DNA of 64,000 nt from DAONBD01 sp964525485 (lineage in GTDB: Bacteria > Patescibacteriota > Gracilibacteria > UBA1369 > LOWO2-01-FULL-3): NCBI GenBank assembly GCA_964525485.1, contig CAZGHH010000001.1, positions 1 through 64,000 on the forward strand, written 5' to 3'. Position numbers and translations under genes: made by a program. Below are positions 1 to 9,276 of the stretch, one piece after another. The notes beneath the pieces are model-generated. The model saw only the letters and a list, made by a program, of their open reading frames with translations. It was not told where the DNA came from and searched no databases. The first letter of the stretch is position 1; the number at the start of each line of letters is the position of its first letter.

Positions 1-48
1 CATAATCCCATCCATAACGGAAGAAGGAATGTATTTCATTCGTTTCAT
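1..48 (-). CDS. Possible partial CDS running off the left edge
   Basis: An ATG at 48 on the minus strand opens a frame that stays open to the window edge, giving 16 residues beginning MKRMKYIPSS. It lies 5 nt after the stop of a short open frame (54-170) and about 85 nt downstream of a promoter-like pair. The product cannot be identified from so few residues, and the frame could be chance. Confidence 0.25.
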   Translation of the reverse strand, partial: MKRMKYIPSSVMDGIM

Positions 49-53
49 ATGAT

Positions 54-170
54 CTATTTGGCAAAGTGTTTTATATGTTCTATGGCTTTTTGTGGACTGC
101 TACCTTGCCTTAAATGCGCACGCTCATCAAAAAGCGCTAGGATTCTACTGACGCTAACGTTTCTTGTCAA
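54..170 (-). CDS. Possible small protein downstream of clpC (tentative)
   Basis: A 38-codon frame runs from a TTG at 170 to TAG at 54-56, in the same reading frame as clpC after its TAA stop. The predicted peptide is amphipathic and charged, with a core reading SRILALFDERAHLRQG. There is no ATG. The TTG coincides with the -35 box of a promoter-like element, so if that promoter is used the frame cannot be translated from the TTG on that transcript. It may be a real small gene, a remnant of a clpC extension, or noncoding leader. I do not recognise it. Confidence 0.2.
   Translation of the reverse strand: MTRNVSVSRILALFDERAHLRQGSSPQKAIEHIKHFAK
142..170 (-). promoter_or_regulatory. Sigma70-like promoter reading toward the left edge
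   Basis: On the minus strand TTGACA (165-170) is followed after exactly 17 nt by TAGAAT (142-147). It lies just beyond the clpC stop and points to the possible gene starting at 48. The predicted transcript would begin near 135 with a leader of roughly 85 nt, in which a 7-bp pairing (GGCAAGG with CTTTGCC) is possible. Confidence 0.5.
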
Positions 171-185
171 ATTTTTATTGCTTAA

Positions 186-2942
186 TTAAGCCTTTTTCAC
201 AGTTTTCGCCTTGGGGATTGAAGTTTTAGTCTTTGTAACGCCTTTTTTCTCGAGCCCCTCCGCTTTTCTCTTCGCACCGCTCGCCGCAATCGATCCGGTA
301 GCAGTCAATCCCTCTTCAGGCAAACCTCGTATCAATTCGACGCCAGTATCTTTGCCGGAATCCTTGCCAACGACCTGTACATTGTCTCCTTCAGAGATCT
401 CGCCATCGATCAATTTCTGAGTGAGAGGGTCCTCTATGTATTCCTGAACCGCTCTGCGGACAGGACGAGCACCAAATGCAGGATCGTAGCTTTTCTCAGC
501 CAAGAATTTCAAGCCTGCATCAGTCAAAGAAATTGTAATCTTGCGGTGAGCAAGTCTGTTTTGTAGGTAGCCAACATGTAGTTGAACGATCTTCTTGATT
601 TCTTCATGAGTCAAAGCGTGAAACACGACAACTTTATCGATACGATTGAGAAACTCAGGTCTAAATTTCTCCTTCAAGCTATTCAAAGTGTCTTCTTTCA
701 TAGCTTCATAATCTTTTTCAGCTTCTTTCAATTCAGCCGATTTCACGTAGAAGCCCATCGGAGCCGCTTTCTCTGTCAATTTCTCAGCACCGATATTAGA
801 AGTCATTATAATAATTGTATTTTTGAAGTTAACTTTGCGGCCTTTTGAGTCTGTTAATTCGCCATCCTCCAAAATTTGCAACAATAAATTAAATACATCT
901 GGATGGGCTTTCTCAATCTCGTCAAATAGGATCACAGAATATGGTTTTGTTCTCACAGCTTCTGTTAATTGTCCACCTTCTTCATATCCGACATAACCAG
1001 CGGTCGCACCAACCAAACGAGAAGTGTTGTGGCGCTCCATAAATTCACTCATATCTATCTTGATGAGTGCATTTTTGTCATTGTAGACTTCTTCAGCGAT
1101 CGCTTTCACGAGCTCGGTTTTACCCACGCCGGTCGGACCCATAAATATAAACGACCCGATAGGACGCCTTTCGTCAGAGATACCGGCACGAGATCTGCGG
1201 ATAGCTTTTGCCACAGCCTCGACAGCTTCATCCTGTCCGATGATTCGTCTTTTGAGAGAATCCTCGAGTCCTTGCAATTTCTCCACATCGTCTTTTACTA
1301 ATTTATTAACAGGAATTCCGGTCATCACAGCGATCACATTTGCGATGTCATCTTGATCAACCTTTTTGCGCTTATTGCGTGGCAAAACGACTTTTTTCTG
1401 CGCGTCGATTTCTTTCGCGATTTCGATTTCTTGGTTGCGAAGTTCGGCCGCCTGTTCGTAGTCCTGTCTTGAAACACATTCACTTTTTTTATCTACGATA
1501 GCTTTTAATTTCTTCTGTAATTTTTTGATTTTTGAAGTATCTATGTTTGTAGTTTTAATGCGTTTCAATGAACAAGCTTCATCAATTAAATCGATAGCCT
1601 TATCCGGTAAAAACCTATCGTTTACATATCTTTTTGATAATTTAACTGCGGCTTCGAGAGCCTCGTCAGTAATCAATAAATTGTGATGATCTTCAAAAGA
1701 TTCTTGTAATCCATGAAGCATTAAAAGAGAGTCCTCCACGGTAGGCTCATTCACAGTCACGGGTTGAAATCTGCGCTCAAGTGCAGCATCAGATTCCACG
1801 TGTTTTCTATATTCTTTTGTAGTTGTCGCACCGATCATTTGTAGCTTGCCGCGAGATAGGGCAGGCTTGAGGATGTTCGCAGCATCTAGAGATCCTTCAG
1901 CGCTTCCAGCGCCGATCACGGTATGCAATTCATCAATGAAAAGAATTACATTATCCTGTGCCGAAGCCTCGTCTACGATTTGTTTCATCCTCTCTTCAAA
2001 TTCACCTCTGTATTTCGTTCCGGCGACGACAGAAGTCATCGATAGAGCGAGAATTTTCTTATCCAACATATTTTCAGGAACATCTTCGTTTACGATAGCC
2101 TGAGCAAGTCCTTCCGCGACAGCAGTCTTACCAACACCAGGCTCACCGATGAGAACCGGATTGTTCTTTGTCTTTCTGCAAAGGATAGAAATAACACGTT
2201 CGATCTCCTTCTTACGACCGATCACAGGACTCAATTTCTTGTTTTTCGCTTCTTCGATCAAATCAGACGTGAAGTAGTCCAGAGCAGGAGTCTTCGACTC
2301 GCTCTTTTTGCCACTTTTGTGCTGATAAGCATCATTCATATTTTCTTTTTGATTCATTTGTCCTGCGGCGAGCACTCCATGTAATCCGCTCAAAAACAAC
2401 TCGAGAGGATTCATAGCGTTTGGGCCCTTTTTACCTTTTTGTCCGGGAGCAAATCCTTGGACTTCATCACCATCATCGTCAGGAGCTCTGGATTTTTCGA
2501 AAATATCTAAAATTTTATCCCTTACATCATTTGGTGAAACTTTCATGTTCTCCAAAATCACTGTTGCCGCAGTATTATCCTGAGAAACAACACCGTACAA
2601 TAAATGCTCAGTTCCTATGAAGCTATGTCCGTATTCGTGAGCTATTTTGACAGCTTCTTCTATAACAGCCTTAGCATATTCGGAAAGCCCTCCAACCTGT
2701 CCTCGAGGACCTTGGGCTTTTCCGATTCTGCCGACAGATTTCAGGACTAATTCAACATTGTGAATTGAAACTCCGAAATTAAATAAAACAGAAGCTCCGA
2801 GTGAATTATCTTGCGACAAAACTCCTATCAAAATGTGCTCGGTCCCAACATAGTTCTGCCCGGAATCCCTGGCTTGTTCTTGTGCTACGATTAGTGCCTG
2901 CTTAGCCTCTTTTGTAAATTTTTCAAATTGTGATTCAAACAT
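186..2942 (-). CDS. clpC: ATP-dependent Clp protease ATP-binding subunit ClpC
   Basis: AAA+ unfoldase of the Hsp100/ClpC family, which unfolds substrates and feeds them to ClpP in the cytosol. The 918-residue chain has two N-terminal Clp repeats (about 1-150), a Gly/Asp/Gln-rich linker (about 155-220), a first AAA module with Walker A GEPGVGKT (266-273) and Walker B FIDELH (335-340), a UVR-type helical segment (about 485-510), and a second AAA module with GPTGVGKT (602-609). An MGF tripeptide before the [10 protein letters not shown] motif sits where the ClpP-docking loop is found in this family. The C-terminus has a basic Lys-rich tail. No clpP lies in the window. It is transcribed alone from a promoter overlapping a CIRCE operator, which implies HrcA heat-shock control. 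The start is ATG in an A-rich context without a clear SD. Confidence 0.97.
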   Translation of the reverse strand: MFESQFEKFTKEAKQALIVAQEQARDSGQNYVGTEHILIGVLSQDNSLGASVLFNFGVSIHNVELVLKSVGRIGKAQGPRGQVGGLSEYAKAVIEEAVKIAHEYGHSFIGTEHLLYGVVSQDNTAATVILENMKVSPNDVRDKILDIFEKSRAPDDDGDEVQGFAPGQKGKKGPNAMNPLELFLSGLHGVLAAGQMNQKENMNDAYQHKSGKKSESKTPALDYFTSDLIEEAKNKKLSPVIGRKKEIERVISILCRKTKNNPVLIGEPGVGKTAVAEGLAQAIVNEDVPENMLDKKILALSMTSVVAGTKYRGEFEERMKQIVDEASAQDNVILFIDELHTVIGAGSAEGSLDAANILKPALSRGKLQMIGATTTKEYRKHVESDAALERRFQPVTVNEPTVEDSLLMLHGLQESFEDHHNLLITDEALEAAVKLSKRYVNDRFLPDKAIDLIDEACSLKRIKTTNIDTSKIKKLQKKLKAIVDKKSECVSRQDYEQAAELRNQEIEIAKEIDAQKKVVLPRNKRKKVDQDDIANVIAVMTGIPVNKLVKDDVEKLQGLEDSLKRRIIGQDEAVEAVAKAIRRSRAGISDERRPIGSFIFMGPTGVGKTELVKAIAEEVYNDKNALIKIDMSEFMERHNTSRLVGATAGYVGYEEGGQLTEAVRTKPYSVILFDEIEKAHPDVFNLLLQILEDGELTDSKGRKVNFKNTIIIMTSNIGAEKLTEKAAPMGFYVKSAELKEAEKDYEAMKEDTLNSLKEKFRPEFLNRIDKVVVFHALTHEEIKKIVQLHVGYLQNRLAHRKITISLTDAGLKFLAEKSYDPAFGARPVRRAVQEYIEDPLTQKLIDGEISEGDNVQVVGKDSGKDTGVELIRGLPEEGLTATGSIAASGAKRKAEGLEKKGVTKTKTSIPKAKTVKKA

Positions 2943-3050
2943 TTGTATTGGTTATTTTTCTTAAGTTTACTCGTACCATTCTATCATATTTAACGAGTTT
3001 CTTGAATGAGCGTAATTTACTTCGACTTTACAATAACAGGTTTGGTGGTA

Positions 3051-3077
3051 TTAGCACTCCGCATTATAGAGTGCTAA
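3051..3077. promoter_or_regulatory. CIRCE operator (HrcA binding site)
   Basis: A perfect match to the CIRCE consensus: TTAGCACTC, nine nt, GAGTGCTAA. It lies 109 bp upstream of the clpC start. CIRCE is the known operator of the heat-shock repressor HrcA. Its central spacer contains the clpC -10 hexamer, so repressor binding would cover the promoter directly. Confidence 0.95.
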
Positions 3078-3091
3078 AAACTAGCCGTCAA
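3063..3091 (-). promoter_or_regulatory. clpC sigma70-type promoter embedded in CIRCE
   Basis: TTGACG (3086-3091) and TATAAT (3063-3068) are separated by 17 nt on the minus strand, upstream of clpC. The -10 box occupies the CIRCE loop. A weaker second candidate (TAGAAT preceded by TGA) lies nearer the gene within 2975-3000 and could give basal expression. Confidence 0.85.
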
Positions 3092-3158
3092 TAACAAAAT
3101 CTAATGACAAAATATTGATATTCTTAAATGTATACCGAGAGTTTTTGGCGAAGTATTC

Positions 3159-4439
3159 TTACTCAGCTTTTTCAATACTTGCCGCAATCATTTCCAAACT
3201 ATTAGCGATATCAGCTGAGCCTTCTACAAGATAAATTTTACCATCTACTTGTACGTAAAATTTAACCTGATTACCTGAAGAGACTTTTACTCCATTTCCA
3301 TTTGGAAATTTCATCGCAGAGCCTGAAGGTAGATTTTTGTCGCTTAATAATTTCAAGGAAGCGAAAGAATTGGTTTCGTCGACAGGCTTGTCACTGAATC
3401 TATATTGAGTCAAAACATCGCTTTCTCTATAAGTCCCGTCGTAATACCATAAATCCGGATATTTTGCTTTGAAATTGTAAACCGAGCTTTGAAATTCAGA
3501 AAATTTGGTAAAATCATAGTTTTCAGAGCTGGAAATTGTATTGGATGGAATTTCGACAGGAATGACGTTAGAAGCTGTATTAATAATCGTGTCAGTAGCG
3601 TTAATAATGTTTGGAATTACGTCGTCGGCGCTAGAAGCAGCGGAATTGGTTGGAGCGGAAGAGTCTGAGCTAATAGTAGAATCGATAGTCTCAGGAGTAA
3701 CTGCACCAGCACCATTAATAGGAATAAATCTAAATGAGTTCAAGACGTCATAGAATTTTGTACTGCTTTTTGGAAAGGATAGGACATAAACATAAGACTC
3801 TCTACTGAATACGACATAAATCAAATCTCTATTTTTATGAGTATAAGTTTTAGATTGAAGTTGGTCGTCTCCTATAATTGAATCTTTTACGTCAAAATTA
3901 TCAGCCGAAAGAGAAAATGCAGTTAAAAAATCATCCACATTCCCGGTATATCGAACCACTGCAAAAGTTTCAGGATCAACAGCGACAGGGGAGTCTATGA
4001 CATCGGTTGCAGGGATAACTATCCTTATGCCATCAGGATCATTAAAAACCTGCCAATCACTTTGATGCTGGAGTCTAAATCCAAGCACTTCATTCATATA
4101 ATTCACAGTCTCAGTGGCCCCTTGATAACCATTCAAAACCTCCAAAACACTCACACCAACGATATTATAAAGATCATTTTTTTCATCATATTCGACCTGC
4201 ACTTTCACTTTGTTACCGACATATTCACTGGAAGACAAATTCAAGACAACACTATTTACTGCAAAAATATTTCCATCATCGTCAGTTACAAGATGAGTGC
4301 CATTATATTGATCTCCATAACTTTGTTCAGACAATACTCCGGTCAAAGTTTGTGCCGAACCTTCTTTTGCAAATAAATTACATCCGCTAAAAGAAACAAG
4401 AGTAAAGACAACAAAAATAGCTAACAAAATTTTTTTCAT
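3159..4439 (-). CDS. Predicted surface lipoprotein, two-domain, unknown function
   Basis: Starting at the ATG at 4439 gives a typical lipoprotein signal: MKKILL, a hydrophobic stretch, then a lipobox ending SFSGC. An upstream ATG at 4460 would add seven residues and weaken the signal. After the lipid-anchor Cys come a small beta-rich domain, a domain opening with YMNEVLGFRLQHQSDW, a Ser/Thr/Ala-rich linker, and a second related-looking domain opening with YNFKAKYPDLWYY. The repeated aromatic/hydrophobic pattern suggests an internal duplication. It is likely anchored on the outer face of the membrane. It follows ruvB by 38 nt and is probably the last gene of that operon. No enzymatic motif is seen. 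Confidence 0.7.
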   Translation of the reverse strand: MKKILLAIFVVFTLVSFSGCNLFAKEGSAQTLTGVLSEQSYGDQYNGTHLVTDDDGNIFAVNSVVLNLSSSEYVGNKVKVQVEYDEKNDLYNIVGVSVLEVLNGYQGATETVNYMNEVLGFRLQHQSDWQVFNDPDGIRIVIPATDVIDSPVAVDPETFAVVRYTGNVDDFLTAFSLSADNFDVKDSIIGDDQLQSKTYTHKNRDLIYVVFSRESYVYVLSFPKSSTKFYDVLNSFRFIPINGAGAVTPETIDSTISSDSSAPTNSAASSADDVIPNIINATDTIINTASNVIPVEIPSNTISSSENYDFTKFSEFQSSVYNFKAKYPDLWYYDGTYRESDVLTQYRFSDKPVDETNSFASLKLLSDKNLPSGSAMKFPNGNGVKVSSGNQVKFYVQVDGKIYLVEGSADIANSLEMIAASIEKAE

Positions 4440-4477
4440 ATCATTTAAATTAAAAGACAATTAAAAGCAGAAGAATC

Positions 4478-5644
4478 CTACAATAAAGTTGGAGATTTTT
4501 CAATCCCAAGGTGGTCGTATGCGTGAGGAGTAGCGATTCTTCCACGGGGAGTTCTTTCGATCATTCCAAGTTTCAATAAATACGGCTCGTACACATCCTC
4601 TATCGTTTCTTCCTCTTCGGAAGTTGTAGCGGCAATTGTATTTATGCCGACAGGCCCTCCTCCAAATTTATGAATTATTGATTTCAAAATTTCTCTATCA
4701 ACTTGGTCAAGGCCGATTTCATCAATTCCAAGGGCTGTTAATGCCTCTTTTGCTATTTCCAAATTCACAATATCGGAATCTTTGTAATCAGCGTAGTCAC
4801 GTACACGTTTTAGCAGTCTATTCGCAATACGAGGAGTTTGTCTGGAGGATTTCGCTATTTCCGAAGCGGCGTCTTCATCGACAGTCACATCCAAAATTTC
4901 CGCAGACCTTTTTACGATTTTTTTAATATCATCAAGGCAGTAAAAATCGAGTTTATAGTTATGACCGAATCTGTCTCTTAATGGAGATGACAACATACTC
5001 ACTTTTGTAGTAGCACCTATCAATGTAAATCTAGGCAGATTAATTCTAATACTGTTTGCGGAAGGGCCTTTTCCCAGAACTATATCGATCCCAAAATCTT
5101 CCATAGCTGTATATAAAATCTCTTCTACAGCTGGTTTTACTCTATGGATTTCATCTATAAACAAAACATCAAACTCACCGAGGTTTGAAAGTATCGCGGC
5201 AAGATCTCCCTGTTTTTCCAAAGCCGGTCCGGAAGTAATTTTTATATTAGCCCCCATTTCATGAGCTATGATATTTGCAAGAGTGGTCTTACCAAGACCT
5301 GCAGGTCCATGAAGTAGCACATGTTCCAACGGCTCTTTTCTTTTTTTTGATGCTTGAATCGAGATGCCCAAATTCTTTTTAATTTTTGATTGCCCAACAT
5401 ATTCATCCAAAACAACAGGTCTCAATTTGTTTTCAAAATAATTGTTATCGGTTTGGACTGGAGTTATTACTCTGTCATCAACTGAATTATCGGGAGTTTT
5501 TTTCTCGCTGAAAATAACGCTACCGCTGGAAATGACGCTACCACCAGAAACGACGCCACTATCCGAATTACCATCATCAGTGAAAGCACCACTATAGCCT
5601 GACGCATTTTTCATTGTCCCGTTATCATCATCACGTATTATCAT
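4478..5644 (-). CDS. ruvB: Holliday junction branch-migration helicase RuvB
   Basis: AAA+ motor that, with RuvA, drives Holliday junction branch migration in recombinational repair. Visible motifs are the entry [12 protein letters not shown], Walker [10 protein letters not shown], Walker B FIDEIHR, sensor FTLIGATT followed by [10 protein letters not shown], and the C-terminal winged helix with [11 protein letters not shown]. The length of 388 residues exceeds the usual 330-350 because of a low-complexity Gly/Ser/Asp-rich N-terminal extension of about 70 residues with near-repeats ([12 protein letters not shown]). The ATG overlaps the stop of the upstream PH-domain gene by 4 nt (ATGA), which supports this long start. 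ruvA and ruvC are not in the window. Confidence 0.96.
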   Translation of the reverse strand: MIIRDDDNGTMKNASGYSGAFTDDGNSDSGVVSGGSVISSGSVIFSEKKTPDNSVDDRVITPVQTDNNYFENKLRPVVLDEYVGQSKIKKNLGISIQASKKRKEPLEHVLLHGPAGLGKTTLANIIAHEMGANIKITSGPALEKQGDLAAILSNLGEFDVLFIDEIHRVKPAVEEILYTAMEDFGIDIVLGKGPSANSIRINLPRFTLIGATTKVSMLSSPLRDRFGHNYKLDFYCLDDIKKIVKRSAEILDVTVDEDAASEIAKSSRQTPRIANRLLKRVRDYADYKDSDIVNLEIAKEALTALGIDEIGLDQVDREILKSIIHKFGGGPVGINTIAATTSEEEETIEDVYEPYLLKLGMIERTPRGRIATPHAYDHLGIEKSPTLL

Positions 5645-6126
5645 CGGTTATTAGGTTTTAAGCTGTAAACAAACTGCCTTATTCCCTCCGGATCCGGTGC
5701 TTGTTCGAAAAATATTATAGAGCGATTTGAAGAGGTTTGAAGTTTAAATTCACCATAATCAAAAACCCAAAAATGAGAGAGAAACCCTTTTTCTTTTGTA
5801 ATTATGTCCTGGATATCATTTAGACCGGCTTCGTATTCATTGCGTATAGTGAAATATTTCCAATCGATATGAACTATCCTGATATTCGTAACGATCAACC
5901 TGTCCAACCAATACATCAACGCCTTGTAAATTAATATCAAAGAAAAAATTACAAAAATCAAAACATGAAGCCCCCAAAAAGTTCCGGAGGAAACCGAGTC
6001 TTTCATAAAATAAAGCAGTATAAAAAAAGGAAAAGATCCTGCTATAACTTTTAACATACTTAATACAAAAGGAGTGGGGTGATGTCTGTAAATTTTCAGT
6101 ATTTTTTCGTTTTCTCTTAAAAGCAT
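5641..6126 (-). CDS. PH-domain (YdbT/bPH2-like) membrane protein
   Basis: 161-residue protein with two predicted membrane segments (about 22-42 and 52-72) followed by a C-terminal beta-rich domain beginning [11 protein letters not shown], typical of bacterial PH-like (bPH2) domains. The N-terminus contains the common lead-in [15 protein letters not shown]. Families of this type are membrane-anchored with poorly known roles. It is first in the operon with ruvB and the lipoprotein gene and overlaps ruvB by 4 nt. Confidence 0.75.
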   Translation of the reverse strand: MLLRENEKILKIYRHHPTPFVLSMLKVIAGSFPFFILLYFMKDSVSSGTFWGLHVLIFVIFSLILIYKALMYWLDRLIVTNIRIVHIDWKYFTIRNEYEAGLNDIQDIITKEKGFLSHFWVFDYGEFKLQTSSNRSIIFFEQAPDPEGIRQFVYSLKPNNR

Positions 6127-6152
6127 TATAAGTATTTATTAATCACCCGATC

Positions 6153-6181
6153 ATTGTATATAAACTATCTCCAAAGCGCAA
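6153..6181 (-). promoter_or_regulatory. Promoter of the PH-domain/ruvB/lipoprotein operon
   Basis: On the minus strand TTGCGC (6176-6181) and TACAAT (6153-6158) are 17 nt apart. The start of transcription would fall near 6146, about 20 nt before the ATG at 6126. It is back to back with the tRNA-Arg promoter. Confidence 0.5.
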
Positions 6182-6186
6182 TTCAC

Positions 6187-6215
6187 TTGATTTATGATCT
6201 AATAATATTTATCCT
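6187..6215 (+). promoter_or_regulatory. Promoter of tRNA-Arg
   Basis: TTGATT (6187-6192), 17 nt, TATCCT (6210-6215). Predicted initiation is near 6222, about 15 nt before the mature tRNA 5' end. Confidence 0.45.
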
Positions 6216-6237
6216 TTAGCCCGCTGAAAATCACTGT

Positions 6238-6314
<77 letters not shown>

Positions 6315-6321
6315 TTTCAAT

Positions 6322-8166
6322 TTAGTCCATCATAACTCTGTACATCGCTTCGGCAACCTCAGCTCTTGTCATTTCGACGTCAGGTCTTGCACGAAGATTA
6401 CTGTCTATGATTCCATGCTTTTTCGCATATTGAAAGTATGGAGCGTACCAAGTATCTTTGCTTACGTCCAAATAAGGATCTTCTCTAACAGTTGAAGGAA
6501 GACTCACGTCCATGGCTACAAAAAGCATTTTTAGGAATTCGCCTCTTGTTACTGTTTTTTCAGGTTTAAAAGATCCGTCATCATATCCACTTACGATCTT
6601 TTTTAGGTACCCTGTTGAAATATATTTGTAGTACCAATCAGCTTTTTTGACATCCTTGAATGATAACTCGTCGATTTCAGTCGCAGCATCTATACCAACT
6701 AAAATCATTTTTAGAGCTTCAGCTCTATTCACAGTAACTCCTGGCTTAAAAGATCCGTCATCATAACCTGCAATTACACCATTCTCAGCAAGATATCTAA
6801 TGGCTTTATAATTTGTATGCGCTTTCGCAACATCACTAAATGATCTTATAACAACAGGTTCTGTAACAGCTTTTTCCAATGAAAGTTGAACTGTGAAATA
6901 ATCAGAATAATAAACCTCATCTCCATATTTCAAAACAACTCTATCAGTACCTTCTTCTAAATTTTTAACTGAAACTTTTACTGAGCCATTTTCAAAGTCG
7001 CTATCTGAGATATACTCCTTGGACAGTGATCCAAGTTCATTTTCCAGAGACAACTTTGCTGTGCCGTTAATATTTTTTCTGTAAGTATTTCCATTGCCGT
7101 CTATTGCTTTCACTTTGACATAAAAAGTATCGTCAGTCGTATAAGAATCTCCTGCAGTCAAAGTAAATTTTAGCACTGATAATGCGGGGTCCTCTTTTTC
7201 CTCTTCTATATCTTCTCTGGTTGAATCATTTTTTGTAGTTTCAGTTGTAGTTCTTTTGGTTGTTTTCGTTGTTTTTGTAGAAGTTTTTGAAGTCGTAGTT
7301 TTTTTGCTTGATTTGGTATTTGAAGAGTTTAAATATTTTTGAACGTATTCCATTGGGTTGATCGAAGCTGTTATAGCAGCCTCTTGACCAAGACCTTCGT
7401 TCACGGCTTCAAAAAAACTCAATCCACCGGCATTTTGTTGATCTTGCCATGTAAAAGGCCAAAACGGATGCCAATCAGATTCGTCATTATCTATTTGGAA
7501 ATGCAAGTGTGGCGTTGTGGCGGTACCGGTTTGTCCCGAATAACCGATCAAATCTCCTTTCTCGACAACATCATTTTCAGAAACCAACAGCTCGTCCATG
7601 TGGCAATATGCAGAATAATAAGTCGTAGTGTCATCGTCATCATCAAGAGTAGGGAAGTTATTATGCTGTAAAACTATATGCCGACCATACCCACTTGTGA
7701 TGTTTGCAGATTTAATGACAACGCCATTTGCAATAGCGTAAATAGGAGTTCTCATCGGGATTTTTATATCAACGCCAATATGACTTCCACTGTATTCAGT
7801 AGAGTCCAAACTGTAATCGCCCATATATGGAACACTGTAAGTTACTTTCGTATTTCTCATAGGATCATTCCATTGTAAATCTGAAAAAGAAGTTTCGAAA
7901 TCATCAGCGTCATACTTTGGAGTATCCATCATTTTTTCAGACGGAATATCGTCGTATGACATTTTGTATTCAACAGTTGTTAATTTGATCCAATTTGGAA
8001 CGGTCTTTACAGGATAGGTCGTTCCATTAAAAGGCTCATGCTTCGGCCTATTAACTACAGACGTCAAAAGCATACTTCCTCCCTGTCCGAGAAGATAAAC
8101 AAAGAGTGTCAAAAGTACACTGCCGAGTATCCAAGCATTCTTGGATCTAAAAAGTTTCTTTTTCAT
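6322..8166 (-). CDS. M23 peptidase with three SLH domains (cell-wall hydrolase)
   Basis: Secreted or membrane-anchored zinc endopeptidase expected to cut peptide cross-links in the wall. A hydrophobic segment (about 11-38) follows a Lys-rich N-terminus. The LytM/M23 domain (about 125-225) retains the zinc and active-site motifs HIGVD (129-133), CHMDE (H189) and HLHFQ (H220, H222). A Thr/Lys/Ser-rich linker (about 285-325) is followed by an Ig-like beta domain and three SLH repeats (about 440-614; the first two contain GYDDGSFKP). SLH repeats bind secondary wall polymers and would hold the enzyme at the surface. It is a single gene with a strong promoter; its stop lies 7 bp from the 3' end of the convergent tRNA-Arg. 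Confidence 0.93.
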   Translation of the reverse strand: MKKKLFRSKNAWILGSVLLTLFVYLLGQGGSMLLTSVVNRPKHEPFNGTTYPVKTVPNWIKLTTVEYKMSYDDIPSEKMMDTPKYDADDFETSFSDLQWNDPMRNTKVTYSVPYMGDYSLDSTEYSGSHIGVDIKIPMRTPIYAIANGVVIKSANITSGYGRHIVLQHNNFPTLDDDDDTTTYYSAYCHMDELLVSENDVVEKGDLIGYSGQTGTATTPHLHFQIDNDESDWHPFWPFTWQDQQNAGGLSFFEAVNEGLGQEAAITASINPMEYVQKYLNSSNTKSSKKTTTSKTSTKTTKTTKRTTTETTKNDSTREDIEEEKEDPALSVLKFTLTAGDSYTTDDTFYVKVKAIDGNGNTYRKNINGTAKLSLENELGSLSKEYISDSDFENGSVKVSVKNLEEGTDRVVLKYGDEVYYSDYFTVQLSLEKAVTEPVVIRSFSDVAKAHTNYKAIRYLAENGVIAGYDDGSFKPGVTVNRAEALKMILVGIDAATEIDELSFKDVKKADWYYKYISTGYLKKIVSGYDDGSFKPEKTVTRGEFLKMLFVAMDVSLPSTVREDPYLDVSKDTWYAPYFQYAKKHGIIDSNLRARPDVEMTRAEVAEAMYRVMMD

Positions 8167-8201
8167 TTTTGTATTTGTTTTTATTATTGTTCGAATATAA
8201 A

Positions 8202-8230
8202 ATTATATCAGATTTAAGCACGAAAATCAA
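8202..8230 (-). promoter_or_regulatory. Promoter of the M23-SLH gene
   Basis: On the minus strand TTGATT (8225-8230), 17 nt, then TATAAT (8202-8207) preceded by TGA (extended -10). It ends one base before the divergent tsaE ATG, so the two start regions are interleaved. Confidence 0.75.
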
Positions 8231-8677
8231 ATGGCCGAACCTATCTTTCTTACATCCAGTTCACCCGAAGAAACACTGGAAATAGCAAAAAAAATAATAA
8301 AAGACCTGAGAAACAAAAATATTCTATGTTTTTTTGGTGATTTAGGAGTAGGGAAGACTGTTTTTGTAAAAGGAGTAGCAAACGCATTTGGCATTGAAGA
8401 TTATTCGGTAAAAAGTCCGACATATACGTTAATAAGAGAATATCCTCACTCAAAAGGCATGTTGGTCCACGTTGACTTATACAGATTGAATGAACCGGAC
8501 GAAGTGCTTTTTAAACAACTAAATGAGTATGCAAGTAATAAAAATAATCTGATTTTGATAGAATGGGCAGAAAAATTAACCCAGGATGTTTTCGACATAA
8601 AATTAAAAGAAAATATGGCTGACATATGTATGGAATATATAGATCGCACAAGTCGAAAAATTACAGTTTTTATATGA
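8231..8677 (+). CDS. tsaE: tRNA threonylcarbamoyladenosine biosynthesis ATPase TsaE
   Basis: P-loop ATPase that works with TsaB and TsaD to make t6A37 on ANN-decoding tRNAs. The 148-residue length and order of motifs fit the family: Walker A GDLGVGKTVF, SPTYTLIREY, HVDLYRL and LIEWAEKL. The stop is TGA, direct evidence that UGA is not reassigned. tsaB and tsaD are not in the window. It is followed after 11 nt by the HD-domain gene. The leader is only about 20-30 nt and lacks a clear SD. Confidence 0.93.
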   Translation: MAEPIFLTSSSPEETLEIAKKIIKDLRNKNILCFFGDLGVGKTVFVKGVANAFGIEDYSVKSPTYTLIREYPHSKGMLVHVDLYRLNEPDEVLFKQLNEYASNKNNLILIEWAEKLTQDVFDIKLKENMADICMEYIDRTSRKITVFI

Positions 8678-8688
8678 AGTTATTTTAA

Positions 8689-9276
8689 ATGAACGCACAG
8701 CAAATATATTCAATCTACCGCAGATATCGTGTCCCACATTCAGTCAGACAGCACATGATAGTCGTGGCGTCTTTTGCGGCCAAGCTATGCGATAGATTTA
8801 TAAAAAAAGGGTATTTAATAAATAAAGATTTGGTGATACAAGCGGCACTTTTGCATGATGTATTACGAGTAGTAGATTTTAAAAATTTCAGCCTTGCTTC
8901 AATAAAACAAAGGATAAAAAGCGACGACTTGATGACGTGGATAGAATTAAAAGAAGAATTTGGACACCTTGGCCATGAAAAAGCGATCGCGAAAGTATTA
9001 AAAAAAGATGGTCTAAAAGAGGTTGCGAATTTAATTGAAAAGCATAATTTTTTTGAAATAGATAATTTGAAAACATGGGAAGAAAAAATAGTTTATTACG
9101 CAGATAAAAGAGTTGATCGTTCAACAATAGTGTCTCTGAAAAAAAGAATGTCTGAAGGGAAGAAGCGTAATTTTTCATCAAAAGATGATTTACAAAAAGT
9201 GGAACAAGTGGAAAGAAAAGTCTTGAAACTGGAAAAAGAAATCAAAAAGGCTTTACGTTTAAGTGTCTTTTTGTAA
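8689..9276 (+). CDS. HD-domain phosphohydrolase-like protein
   Basis: 195 residues. The HD superfamily signature is visible as an N-terminal His in SVRQHM, LLHDVLR (HD pair) and LGHEKAI, followed by KIVYYADKRVD, which carries the distal Asp. Such proteins hydrolyse phosphate esters of nucleotides using bound metal; the substrate is not predictable here. The C-terminus is Lys/Glu rich and helical. It probably shares a transcript with tsaE, and its last 18 nt overlap the 3' end of the convergent 3D-domain gene. Confidence 0.8.
   Translation: MNAQQIYSIYRRYRVPHSVRQHMIVVASFAAKLCDRFIKKGYLINKDLVIQAALLHDVLRVVDFKNFSLASIKQRIKSDDLMTWIELKEEFGHLGHEKAIAKVLKKDGLKEVANLIEKHNFFEIDNLKTWEEKIVYYADKRVDRSTIVSLKKRMSEGKKRNFSSKDDLQKVEQVERKVLKLEKEIKKALRLSVFL

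Noticed and set aside
54..65. Shared 12-mer CTATTTGGCAAA at 54-65 and 33353-33364 as a regulatory motif
   Set aside because: A single 12-nt match in AT-rich sequence could be chance and the contexts differ.
7200..7330. CRISPR or tandem DNA repeat in the M23-SLH gene
   Set aside because: The repetition is a Thr/Lys-rich protein linker with codon-level irregularity, without spacers or fixed repeats.
8675..8677. UGA recoded as glycine (Gracilibacteria/SR1 code)
   Set aside because: Conserved genes such as tsaE end at UGA at their natural length, and no conserved gene needs UGA read through.
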